Below are positions 9,627 to 19,947 of a DNA stretch of 64,000 nt, piece after piece. Numbering within the stretch: position 1 is the first letter of the stretch; every line of letters begins with the position of its first letter. The notes beneath the pieces were generated by a model. It had not been told where the DNA came from. It saw nothing but the letters and a program-made list of their open reading frames with translations, and searched no databases. The position numbers and the translations under genes are program-made. This DNA comes from Nephrocerus scutellatus (taxonomy: Eukaryota; Arthropoda; Insecta; Diptera; Pipunculidae), in the NCBI GenBank assembly GCA_947095585.1, contig OX352761.1:132834277-132898276 (forward strand). Direction: 5' to 3'.

Positions 9627-12099
9627 AATACAAATGCTCTAATTGTGACAATAAATTCAAATTTATTCAAATATGTCATTTGGCGCTTTGACAATATCAT
9701 TGTCTTGCTAGAAAATACGCATTTCTCTTAAGAGAAAGACTCCTGGAATGAAATTGGAAACACAATCCTAAACTTTTACAGCTCATTACGAAATAACTGG
9801 AGGAACTCAGTTCGATATACCGGAACTATAGTGGCACGAACTCTAGCTGCGCTTTAGCAAATATGCAGCAATTGTAAAGGTCGGTGTGTGATTTCTTTAA
9901 ATTACTTTGATAAGCCAAATGTAATAGATTCGAATTTCTATTTTTTATCCGATTTGTTATGTAAATACGTACCCGTGTGTATAGCGATAAAGTTGCGGTA
10001 TCACTGCTTCACGGTCAATGTCGACGGCAATGATTTATTTTCTTCAATATCCCAATCGTGTTCTTCTTTAAAAATTAAAGTAAGCTTTAGTTGCAACTTA
10101 AAGATTGGATATCTTTATATCTGAAATGTTATTCCGTAAATTTCATTCCGATGCGAACCAGAACAACACCCAAGCGGCAACACTTCTAAAGAAGATAAAA
10201 CTGAGATTTTATCTTCTAAGCGATGGATTCACAGAGAATTTGTAGGATTTGTAGATATTCAATTTCATTAATGGTTATACTGCTATCAGATGCATTCAAG
10301 TAGATCGCTAACTGCGGCTGTTATCTTACTAAATGGTGTAACAATGCGACATCGCTTTCACAACCTCAAAGAATTCGCCAAGCCAAGCAGTGAAGCGTGC
10401 AGTGAGTATAGCGTCCGTTGGGTGTTCTCTCTGTGGTTTTGTCCAGGGCCTATTCGGTTCATCTGACTCTCATGGGATTCGCTTGGAGTTGGAGTCTGGG
10501 TGTTCGTACCGCGGACGGCAAGTATATTTTGTTGGTCTCAATGGAAAAATGGAATAACTTTACCACACGGCATACCCTACTTTCGGAATCTGAATCTTGT
10601 GCACTGCACTTGCACTATTCCGATGTTGACACTATTAATCTGCAAAACAAGTGCGGATGTTAGATAGATTGCGTGACCTTTAATGTTGTAAGATGTACGC
10701 CCCATCGAAATCAAATAAACGACTCTGGAATGCTCGTATAGAGATAATAGTCGCAATGATAAGCAGTCGATTGGACGGTCCTAGTGGTTACAGCAGGTGG
10801 TGTGTGCCGCGTTTTCATGGCGAGAATTCCTAAGATTTTCCCAGTATAGATAGCGATAAAATGTCATCAGGAACTACCAGTGACGGTGGGTGACGCAATG
10901 CATCGGTCGGGAAGAATGCACGCGCGCGCCGTTGCGTGTTGAAACATCAGTCGCAGCATAGTTGAGGCAGCAGCTATAGGGGCACACAACATGTTATAGT
11001 ATGTTGTAGGCAGAAGTGCTAAGTAACATCTTGTAATAGCAACATAGCTTAAGGACATTTTCATGTCTTTCACACACGCGATCCATGCTCATAAAATTCG
11101 ATTTGGATAATTTAGCGAAGATGGTAAGAATGCATACGAGTATTATGCCCTACGGCTCCTGTGTCCCAATGAATTTACATATAGATAGCCTAATATAGGC
11201 CGGATGAACATAAATAAAAAGGGAACATATGTATATTACTTCAAATAGTAATACCTTAATAGTTTCAATGTCAACGTGTCCTTTTTTCACCTGTGCCACC
11301 ACGATGAAGCGATAATGGATGCTAAAAAATCGCTTTTTTTTCTTTGATTTAGGGCTTATTGTCATTATGCTTACAATGCCTGGCATTTTCATGGCATCTT
11401 CCCTACAGCTACAGGCAGCATAAAGAATTTGCATATATGTTTGCGCAAATGTGCAATTAAAATTTTACAAATATCTTACCCATGGTAGGCATTCCAAAGG
11501 ACTGACGCCATATTATGTATACATATGTAAGTTCAGGTTAATGTGCAGTATCACTGGCTTTAGCCAACTTGTCTGATGCACTAATTGTTCACATTGTTTT
11601 ACAGGTAAATTTTTATTACAAGTGATTAATATTAATTCAGTTTACTGCTTGCAGTAAGCAATAAGGCAACATAGGAACCGCAAGATTGGTCCACTGACTA
11701 TGGTTTCTAATGGCAATTCGTTTCGTTAACTGGATGTTATGGCTACAGTTAGTGTATTCGAATTACATTACTGCTATTGTCTTGGGCTAAGTTAAAGCTA
11801 ATGAGACTTTTTATTTGTTCAGCACGTGCGGTCTTTTAGAACTTTAAGTATTTAGTATTTGAGAATATCTGAGAACCAGGCTATTCAACGCGTTCAAAAT
11901 CTATCTAAGCTTTACGGTATGTCTATGACGCTACTATACATACCTGGACATAACATGTTTTTTTTTGCGTTTTTGAAATCACAATTAGTAGGTATTTGCA
12001 GCCTGAAAAAATTCCATTACCCACCAATAATTTTTTGAAATTGCTATCAGAGTAAACTCTCAAGGCTACGTCACTTTGCAATCGGCACAGTGTCTAGTT
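9627..12099. other. Unassigned DNA, 2.5 kb
   Basis: No TE or gene recognised. The frames at 9888-10124 and 10418-10663 (+) and 11150-11434 (-) have no motif. A G/C-richer patch lies at about 10880-10940 (GCACGCGCGCGCCGTTGCG). It may hold host non-coding sequence. Confidence 0.35.
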
Positions 12100-12174
12100 C
12101 AGGATTTCTGGGATTCGAACCATGAACCCCCTGCTCAGCAGTCCATGCTCCTATCCACTGAGCCACGGCGCCCA
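12100..12174 (-). repeat. tRNA-like SINE head (solo or different SINE)
   Basis: The minus strand reads GGGCGCCGTGGCTCAGTGG, then a CTGCTGAGCAG loop region, then GGTTCGAATCC. These are better A and B boxes than in any other copy here. The D-stem GCTC/GAGC can pair, but the T-stem is imperfect and there is no 3' acceptor partner for GGGCGCC, so it is not a working tRNA. The sequence after the B box does not match the body of the other SINE copies. It is either a head-only fragment or a second SINE family with the same head. Confidence 0.75.
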
Positions 12175-13639
12175 CTATAAAATGGCAACTAATCGAAACG
12201 TCAAACAAAAAGTAGCTAGCTGAGAAATCATATCGAAAAATGGGGCATTCTAATTAAAAACCCATTTAGTGTTAATGTTCGTAGGATACTTTTTATATAT
12301 GAGTACTTTATTTAGCTTCTCACATGGAAATCTGCGTCAGTAAATAAAAAATATTACTATGGAAAAAAGCCAAAGATAAACTGTAATTTTTTGAATTTGC
12401 TTAAGGTCGTTTTATTGTGTCGATCGTTGTAGCATAATTATTCTTTTTGCAAAGAAGTCGACAATTAGAACAAAGTGGATTGTTATCGCTTACTAAAGAT
12501 TTTTTTTCCGATTCCATTCAATTCGAATTGCCCGGATGAAGCGATGTTGATTGTGCGTAAATGTCTTAATTCATAAAATCGAAAATCATATTCAAAATGC
12601 TTCATTCCAGACGGCGTGCAATCTGCAAGAAACGCAGACATTATTTATCGTCTGTATATCGTCTTAAGAATATCGCCATTAATAGAAGGGAAATAGATAT
12701 CATCAAATATACTCGCTCGACGGTCTTGTCCATCCTCCTCCAGCCTTTCTCTGATTTTCCAAATACACGATGACGACGATGGCGGCGTAGACGCAATAAT
12801 AAATGATAATTATGTTTTGTTTTGATTAATGCCGTCATTAAGTTGGATGTGTGTTTCTAACTCACTGCAGACCATCTGACTTAAAAAGCACAGAATGAAT
12901 ACGAGAATAATTGAAATAAATTCCTTTCTGCGACGCATGCGTAACTCGGCGTAGCTAGTATTCGCTTGTTGCTGTACAGAAGGAGAAATGCGGCTCCGTC
13001 AGTACATTATACATATATGTATATATTTCTCTCTTGGACAATGATGACTGGCTGTACACTGTACATGAGCAAGCGAGTAGCAGACTACTAGGACTAGGAG
13101 GCATCCAGCAACTGAAAGCATAAATTTTTAGCGTATTATTCACTTCAAGTCATGGTACGTCCCTGAATTACTCGGGCGTATTTGCTGATATCTGGTTCTG
13201 CGATGAATGGAATTCACTGATTCTGGTTTCCATCGGTAGCTGCAGGACTTCTGTTATAGTGTCTATGCTCATGCTGGCGTGATATATGCAGTGCATCATT
13301 ACAGTCAAGGCATTAATAACTTTTTTGCGCAGCATCTTCCTTTAGATAGACAATCCCGATGGACTGGAGATTAGGCCAGGAAGACTTTGTTCTTTTATGG
13401 AGTGCAGTCGACCATGATGATGCATTTTCCTGGCACGATCTGGCATCGTTCATCTGGACATACAACATATAGACAGTTACGATTATTGTAATTTAATTAT
13501 TCATCGCGAAAGCCTGAAGCAAAAATGTGAGCGAGCAGAACGGAGAACGAATGCACTTGACCTAGTGCCGGGTGATTCGCCGTTGCAAGCGCAACTATTG
13601 CACTAATATACAATTTTCGACTTGGAGGGTGTTTAATTT
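12175..13639. other. Unassigned DNA
   Basis: No element recognised. The minus-strand frames at 12641-12838 and 12955-13143 lack motifs. Confidence 0.35.
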
Positions 13640-13960
13640 CTAGAGAATATTTATTTATTCAGACTAAAAATTCTGAATAGTTTATGAAAAAAAGATTTGA
13701 AAAAAAAAAAAATGAAAAATATGAAGGAAGAAATCAGGGACCCCTATGACCAGTGCCACTTCCAAAATATGTTGGTCCTTGTTTTCTTGAAATACTGAAC
13801 AGGCGTGCAACATTTCAGAATGTTACTATTCAAAAATTCTGAAAAATTAAAACAAAAACATGCGATTTGTAAAAACAATTCGTATGGTGACCCCCTAACC
13901 TAGGAGTTTGACCAATTTCAAAATATGCCTATTAAGTGTTTGGTTTGGAAGTCCACAGGA
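13640..13960 (-). repeat. Interspersed repeat X (about 165-bp internal period)
   Basis: Read on the minus strand, two related blocks follow one another. Each has a CATATTTTG..(A)GTGG/TGGTC start, a GGGGTC-rich centre, a T-rich stretch, and TTCAGAATTTTTGAATAGT or TTCAGAATTTTTAGTCTGA at the end. The same blocks occur in the opposite orientation at 16080-16300. Function and class are unknown. Confidence 0.6.
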
Positions 13961-14679
13961 TACATACATACATACACAGAAAGTTTCACATTTATATATA
14001 CAGATAAGCACTTTAGAGTTTTAAACACGAAAATGCGATATCTGAACTAAAAGAAATAAAAGCGGGCGTTCCCAAAGAAAGCGATTTTGGGCCTCCTATA
14101 GACTGCGGATCCTCCAACTTTTAGAAATGATATTATTGGTACATTTGGCGAAGACAAAAATGTTGACTCCACAGAAACACTACAAGCAATAAAGTTGGAG
14201 ATACAAAATTCGAGGATGTAGTCTAATAAGAAACAGCAAAGCACCTAGGTGGCTGCCTTGGGGTACACAGCACAGTAACTGTGAGGAATATATATATATA
14301 AGTGAAACTTTGTGTGTATGTATGTTTTTTTTTTCTTTTCTATGGAGGAGGTTGGAAATCTTCAAAAAGACGATCATATGTGCAACTGAAGCCTTAACAT
14401 GTGCAAGTTTCAGATTCTTAAAAGAAATACCAACCCCCAGTTATTATTATTTTATAGCCACTCCTGTGAGACTACCGTGTTAGGCATTTCATCAGAGGAA
14501 GGCTCTCAGCGATGGCTGCACTTTCATTTTTCATATTTTATTTATTCTTATTCTTTATTCACATTATTTTGCTGTGTTACCCTTCTTCTTTCCTTATCTC
14601 ACGTTCGAGACACCGTAGGCGCTGCATTATTCTGGAAGACATTCCACTGATTACATTCCATTTTGTAGAATTAACTATG
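13961..14679. other. Low-complexity AT-rich DNA
   Basis: Contains short ATAC and TA microsatellite runs (about 13959-13978 and 14288-14300) and homopolymer T. The long hydrophobic frame that starts at 14512 passes through here, but its first part shows no homology. Confidence 0.4.
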
Positions 14680-14883
14680 TTTTCTGGCGAAATGGTGTTT
14701 AATATTTTTTGTTTTTTTATTTTATTATTATCTTATTTTACGTATATTTTCATCATCTTGACGGGTTCGGTATTTTTACTTTGTAAAATGAACTCTTATT
14801 TTGAAATTCATTTCACAAATATTCGCGGCATTAAAAGTAATTTCAACTCGATCGTAGCTCATCTTGACGCGAATAAACCCGAG
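14680..14883 (+). pseudogene. LINE ORF2 N-terminus (endonuclease start), truncated
   Basis: Within the 14512-15081 open frame, residues around MNSYFEIHFTNIRGIKS and FNSIVAHLDANKPEV match the beginning of the APE-type endonuclease of CR1/L2/Jockey-like LINEs. There a 'NIRGL.SN...H......P' pattern opens the domain. A hydrophobic leader precedes it. At about 14880 the endonuclease stops and the sequence becomes the repeat described next, so no catalytic endonuclease residues remain. Confidence 0.55.
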
Positions 14884-15165
14884 GTCCGAGGAGCTCTCAT
14901 ACAAATATTTTACAAAATTTACCCGATTTTCTTTAAATTTTGTACACATGTGTGTCTTCGATGGAAAACACTTTTTGTAAAAATTTGGAGCGATCGGCCC
15001 CTTGGGGACCCCAATATACAATTTTTAAATATCGCTATATCGCATCAGATCACGGCAAAGTCTGAGCTCTGTGCCTTGTGAGCAGCGCTGTTCGCTGCCG
15101 CTGCGTCATTTCGTGGATGATTTTGCCACAAGGCGAGCACGCAGTGTGTGTGTGTGTGTGTGTAT
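14878..15165 (+). repeat. Repeat-bearing element, fragment C
   Basis: One roughly 123-bp unit of the family seen at 47.7 and 50.9 kb is present: CTCATACAAATATTTTAC, ACCCGATTTTCTTTAAATTT, a TACACATGTGTGTCTTCG block, GATGGAAAACACTTTTTG, then GAGCGATCGGCCCCTTGGGG. The flank CGCATCAGATCACGGCAAAG and a GT run at 15142-15163 correspond to the flank after the units at 51.17 kb. Confidence 0.7.
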
Positions 15166-15397
15166 CTCCGATTATAGAATTTACAAGAAAAATTTTAATT
15201 TTTATGATTGTTTTTTTTTAATTATTTTTATAATTTGTAATATTTTCTTGGTCAATGGTTTTTGTAGTTTTCCCTGACCATGATTCATTGATAAAAGTAT
15301 TTTTGGACTCGCGTCGTTCGTGTTCGTTTTTCGTATTGCTTTTTCAATGAATCAGGGAGAATTCTGAGTAAATAAATTGAACCCGGCTACAAACGTG

Positions 15398-16050
15398 AGG
15401 AATGTGATATATTGTAAATCACATTCCTTCGATTTTTATTTTATTTTGAATTTATTAAAGGGCTTAGCCCAACTTATTGCCGTGACGTAAGTCCTTCAGG
15501 GAGTCCTCCCTTGGCAATAAAAAAATGTCCGCCTGGATCTCTCTCCGACGTAGTTCATTGAATATGCAACTCAATTTGGCTGAATTGGATGCATTCTTTA
15601 TATCGAGTATTTCCTCCCTTCCACCTTTTCCGTTTATCGCTTTTTGCGCCAATTTTTTAACGAATTCAACGGCAAAGCGAACTTTGCGGAATTGATGTTC
15701 TGCAAGGACTCCTACGGCTTCCTGACCCCAAAAATTCTTTCTAAGAGTTTGCCCGTTGTGTCGAGCATACATACAGGACGATATGAGGATGGTCTGTCTG
15801 GTGGTTTTTTCCCTTTGGGTAGTAGGAAAAATCTCTGTTTTCTCCACTCCGTTGGAAACACCCTTTCTTTTATGCATGAAACGAGCATGCTTGCAAACAC
15901 ATTTGGAAAGTTCCTAATTGCGGATTTCAATGCCACGTTTGGGATATTATCTGGTACTGGGGTCTTGCTATTGCCTACCTTTCTGGCTGCTTGGAGAACT
16001 TCTTCGGCCATCACGGGCGCAAATAGAAGCGTTCTGAAATTTTGCATAGC
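15398..16050 (-). pseudogene. R1-like LINE reverse transcriptase joined to its 3' tail
   Basis: The minus strand opens in the reverse transcriptase: EEVLQAARKVGNSKTPVPD, NIPNVALKSAIRNFPNVF, ERVFPTEWRKQ, LLPKGKKPPDRPSSYRPV and CMLDTTGKLLERI. This is the fingers region of R1-type LINEs. After a frameshift it continues EHQFRKVRFAVEFVKKLAQK and LDIKNASNSAKL, then breaks. The catalytic FADD block, thumb and zinc-knuckle region are deleted, and the sequence goes straight into the 3' tail (15455-15520), which is shared with 42331-42437. The tail has a stem-loop (see the separate entry). A perfect 11-bp palindrome AGGAATGTGAT / ATCACATTCCT (15398-15408 / 15418-15428) lies at the very end. Non-functional. 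Confidence 0.8.
15476..15518 (-). promoter_or_regulatory. Conserved 3'-tail stem-loop of R1-like LINE
   Basis: ATTGCC (15476-15481) pairs with GGCAAT (15513-15518). Inside, AGGGAG (15498-15503) pairs with CTCCCT (15506-15511) over a 2-base loop. The same two stems occur in the copy at 42332-42374. By analogy with LINEs whose reverse transcriptase binds 3' RNA structure, it may be the recognition site. That role is inference. Confidence 0.55.
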
Positions 16051-16079
16051 TGTTTTTTATTTTAAGAAAATGAGAACCG

Positions 16080-16300
16080 TCATATTTTGGTAGTGGTCTG
16101 GCACTATGGGCAGAGTGCTCCCTGATTTTTTTTTCATATTGTTAATTTTTTTTCAAATCATATTTTCATAAATTTTTCAGAATTTTTAAATAGTAGCCAC
16201 CTTCCATTTTGCAAAAGAAAACCTAATATATTTTGGAACGGAATGCCTGGGTATATGGATCACATATAAATTTTTTTTCATGTTACTATGAATCCTCTAA
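16080..16300 (+). repeat. Interspersed repeat Y (inverted partner of X)
   Basis: CATATTTTGGTAGTGG, GTGCTCCCTGAT, a T-rich run, TTTCAGAATTTTTAAATAGT and a second CATTTTGC..ATATTTTGG start follow the order of the 13.64-13.96 kb repeat read on the other strand. It begins about 30 bases from the 5' side of the R1-like LINE. Confidence 0.6.
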
Positions 16301-18094
16301 ATCTAGAGTCTAGAATGAGAGCACAAAGTGCGTGTTGGCTCTTACTGTCAGTGATGGTAGCGAAGCTTCTCGAACTCCTGACTGTGCGTGTAGCGAAGCG
16401 CCCCCGAACAGCTATTTTATTATAAAATCCGGATAGTAACGAATTCTCAAGAAAAAAATTCCCAAGTTACAGTACTGGGAGTGGCGTTATTTACATCAAC
16501 TGGTTTCCAATTTGGCGGCAATATTTCCGACTCAAAGCGGCAAGAGTTCACAAAATAATTTGAGTTCTTACAACTTATAGCTAATGAATTGTTCTACCTT
16601 GCCACACCTGAAATACAAGTTATATTTGTTCTAAGCAACTGTTAATTAAATTAACATTTATTATGTTTCTAAGTAGAAATTACCCATAAAAATCGAACGT
16701 AAAATAAAACCGCAAAGCCGTCCTATTTAACATGGATCTTTTCTTTCATTTAACAGCCTACTCGTATATCCGCATGCAACAGAAAGTCAGACAGAAAGAC
16801 AGACAGACGGACGGAAAGACGGACAAACGAACAGACTGCATCCTTTCGGCAAAGTCTTTGTTGCTAATTGTAATTCGAATTTCTTACTTTGAACTGGCAC
16901 AGAAGCTTTGACCGCCGTTAATAGATGAAAGTTTCCTGCTATTACTTCATCTCCCCTCACGCATTCACTCACTATCTCTATCTTATTATGGATCTTAGTT
17001 CTTGGGCCGTATAAATATCTGTCATAATCAATCCTTCGGAGTAATTTGTCTAATCTAATAATAAAATAAAATCGAGAATACATGTGATAGGAGAAAATGT
17101 GGAACATAACGAATAAGAGTAGTATGTGTATAGCCTCCAAGCATCCATGTCGTTAAGCAGGGCATCTGCCCACTGTATACTCTGTTGGTGGCCGAAAATG
17201 TTCAAATACCAAATGTATTTTCGAGTGCAACTGCAAGCTAATGCCTTTTGACAGCAGTCCTACGCTGGCTGACGAACTGGTCGACGTTAGCCTTTTGTTG
17301 TTGTTGCTGCTGTTTTTGAGTTTGTTGTGTTTGGCACAAATGCCCCGTGCCGCGAAAGATTATGTTACTTCACTCTAGGACTTTAAATCGCTCAAATACG
17401 CTTAAGGAGAAAATCGTGTAAGACTGTTTTACATGCAATGTGTATCATCATTTAGAAGGAAGTTCCCGCTGTCAGATGAATGCCGGTTTGCTTAACATGT
17501 GCGATGATAATGTTATTAGGAATTGATTTGATTGCATTGGGCCGCAAGGCTCGGTGGGGCGTAGCGAACTACGCTAATGTACTTTCGAGGCAAAGACCTT
17601 TCTTCTGTCTGTCCGGCCGACGGTAGTGTTTCTGTCTATTTTAATTACGAAGATTATAATTAAGATGAAATCAGATGCATTATATTTATTGGTAGCTGTT
17701 TTCAGACAACGCGGTACGCCTTTTTAAGCGGTAATTAATTGGTTCTTTGCCTGTCAGTGTTTTGTGTTTCGTACACGGATCAACGAACTCCGAAAATGCA
17801 AGTTACAAAGTTACAAATTTATTTAGTCATACATTTTCCAGACTTTGCACAAGATTGTACGATAGACGGCTGTCACCATTTACAGAAGCGCACCGAAATT
17901 TTAGGCGCCATGTAAGGGCAAAAATAATTTTCAAACACAGGAAAAAACATCGAAAGTTGAAAACCAGCATAAAATTGATTGGCAATTTTCGATTTCGTTT
18001 TTTATGTCATGTTTTCGTTCAAGCAAACATGACAGATGTCAAATGTATCAACTGATGAGACTGCACTTGGAAAATGACAAACTTTTCTGTAGAT
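16301..18094. other. Unassigned DNA with an AGAC-type simple repeat
   Basis: An AGAC/GGAC-rich simple repeat lies at 16785-16840. The frames at 16787-17140 (-) and 17747-18055 (+, basic, 102 codons) lack known motifs. No TE recognised. Confidence 0.35.
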
Positions 18095-18187
18095 AATATT
18101 ATTTGGCGCGACAGACCGTTGCTGTCCAAGGGCTAGCTGGTTCTCACGACCATTCGTGTTGTGAGTGTTATATTTTTGCACACAAAT
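18095..18187 (-). repeat. tRNA-derived SINE, 3' end fragment
   Basis: AATATTATTTGGCGCGACAG, then the complement of the CAACGGTCTGTCGCGCC tail, a TTCTCACGACCATTCGTG block and TATATTTTTGCACACAAAT. This is the last roughly 90 bases of the SINE body in reverse orientation. The head and the first body half are absent, as expected of a 5'-truncated insertion. Confidence 0.8.
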
Positions 18188-18321
18188 ATTATCCCCTTTT
18201 CAGTACGGTATTGATTGATTGAAAATAAAATTTCAAACCAATTCATATTTATTCGTAGTTCTAATTTGTCACCTGATGACACTAGTAATTGGTTTGACTA
18301 TTTATCGGAAACCCACCTCTC

Positions 18322-18440
18322 TCACCAACAGCGTAAGTGGTAGTCTTGGGCGATTTCAATGTCCACAATAATACTTGGTTGATCTTTTCTAATGGTAGAG
18401 ATCGAACAGAACTATTTACAAATATTAATCTTCTCATCGG
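18322..18440 (+). pseudogene. LINE endonuclease scrap with GDFN motif
   Basis: One frame reads VVVLGDFNVHNNTWLIFSN, followed by DRTELFTNINLL. The GDFN-x-H-x-x-W pattern is the conserved core of APE-type LINE endonucleases (catalytic Asp and Asn). Only this core is left. Its right end abuts the RTE 5' end at 18447, suggesting the RTE inserted into it. Confidence 0.6.
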
Positions 18441-18446
18441 CGCGGC

Positions 18447-18935
18447 GGTCAGCCATTAGCAGAGTAGGGCGAATAACACAGAATGCTTCAGAAATGCATG
18501 TGGCCGCAACTCTCTTTTACTGGTGGAAGTGCTATCAAACCTCCACGTGGTGGAGTCCCTTCACAGTAAGGTTGACATGAGGCCAATAACCTCGCTCGTA
18601 AAAACGACGAACGACGACGACCACGGCAATGAAAACGGCTAAATGATTTAAGAAATTTCTCATGGAACGTACGCTCACTGTATAGAGCTCGAGCTGCACA
18701 GCAGCTAGCCGATATCCTGTACAAATATAATGCTGACATAACAGCAATTCAGAAGATGCGGTGGACGGGGAATGGTGTCTTACAAAAATCAGAATATGAC
18801 ATTTATTACAGCTGTCATGCCAAACATCATGTGCTCGGGGCGGAGTTTCTAGTCAACAAAAGGATGAAACACACCATTATCGGCTTTAAAGCAGTAAATG
18901 AACGCGTGCTCCTCTGATATATCAGTAAGCGCATT
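18447..18935 (+). pseudogene. RTE-type LINE, 5' end and endonuclease N-terminus
   Basis: The first 200 bases (CGGTCAGCCATTAGCAGAG onward, including CAAACCTCCACGTGGTGG and GAGGCCAATAACCTCG) are the 5' untranslated region shared with 25738 and 63340. From about 18645 the translation is FSWNVRSLYRARAAQQLAD, then DITAIQKMRWTGNGVL, SEYDIYYSCHAKHHVLG and HTIIGFKAVNERVLL. This is the start of the RTE APE-type endonuclease (the domain misnamed 'craniofacial development protein 2-like' in insect annotations). The frame stays open for about 90 codons, then ends. The rest of the element is missing here. Confidence 0.85.
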
Positions 18936-19685
18936 GTTGGAAATACCGTGCACATTGCACTTCATTAACTAAAATCATAACACTGTGCAAAGAAGCTTCC
19001 ATTTCACCTCCACTTGTGGATCCTCTCAATTACTCTTTATCACAGTCATCCAAGAGAATGAAAGCATTAGAACATACCATGAATTCTGTCCTAAAATATT
19101 TAAGTAGAGATTCTTCATCATAGTTTGAAAATGATGAAGACCAATTATATTGTAGAAGCATATTTATGAAATTTAAAAAGTTTCCAACCGACCTAGTAAT
19201 AGGAATGATGCAATATATTTAAAATTGATGACGATTTCTTAAAACAACATAAATAAATTACTTTTTAATATATATTTAAAAATGTGTTGTTTTTATTACG
19301 AGGAAAAGTTTTCTGTGGTTGAAAAGATACTTTTCCTTCGTTAAGTAAGAAGGTGGTCAATATCGTACGGATTTTAAATGCTTCATTTCCTCTATTATTG
19401 GTTCCACATCTACGAATGGGCAATAAATTATTAGTCCCCTGACGCCACATACCATCGAAGTCATACGAATCAATAGCAATAGTTTTCAGCGCAGTATGAA
19501 TTATCAGTGTCCGTTTTTAAGAGATTGGCAGAAAAGTAAAATAAATTTTCTTAGTTTTTTTTTTATTTTATTTTAAACTTTTTTTTTTATTGTTTTTTTT
19601 TAAATTTCTTTTGCATTTACGAGTGCTATAGTGCTATACTTTTTGAGATATTTGCAAATCCTTGCAAAACTGTCAAAGTAAACTG
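18936..19685. other. Unassigned AT-rich DNA
   Basis: No element recognised. T-homopolymer runs lie at 19550-19600. Confidence 0.35.
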
Positions 19686-19748
19686 TCAGTTCCGGTTGGT
19701 AGATTTCCGCCAAAATTAACTGGTACCTCTAAATTTATGTAAAAAGTA
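19686..19748 (+). repeat. Short interspersed motif shared with 59456-59518
   Basis: CAGTTCCGGTTGGTAGATTT, then CGCCAAAATTAACTGG and ACCTCTAAATTTATGTAAAA, align over about 60 bases with 59456-59518 with few differences. It probably belongs to a longer repeat family not otherwise visible. Confidence 0.6.
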
Positions 19749-19947
19749 AAGTATTAATTTTTGTTCCCATCAATTCAGCCATCTGTGATAGAGTCGACAC
19801 CGACAGCCATATATTTTTTTGTTGCTTTTTCTGACTCAGGAGATACGAAAATTGGTAAATCTGCAAAACACACGAATTTAAAAATTCTCATGATTAATAT
19901 TTCCTTTTACTACTATATAAAAGAAATAAAAATAATAACTATACAAC

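Noticed and set aside
12100..12174. Functional tRNA gene
   Set aside because: Good A and B boxes and a possible D-stem, but the T-stem is imperfect and no 3' strand can pair with GGGCGCC. The same head heads the SINE family.
15644..16093. 149-codon plus-strand frame as a gene
   Set aside because: It is antisense to the R1-like reverse transcriptase, whose conserved motifs lie on the minus strand.
16785..16840. AGAC-type repeat as a LINE 3' tail
   Set aside because: AGAC-type runs often close LINE 3' UTRs, but no LINE coding or tail homologous to others in the window adjoins it.
18649..18935. Host craniofacial development protein gene
   Set aside because: The similarity is to the RTE LINE endonuclease that carries this misleading name in automated annotations; the flanks are shared with other RTE copies in the window.
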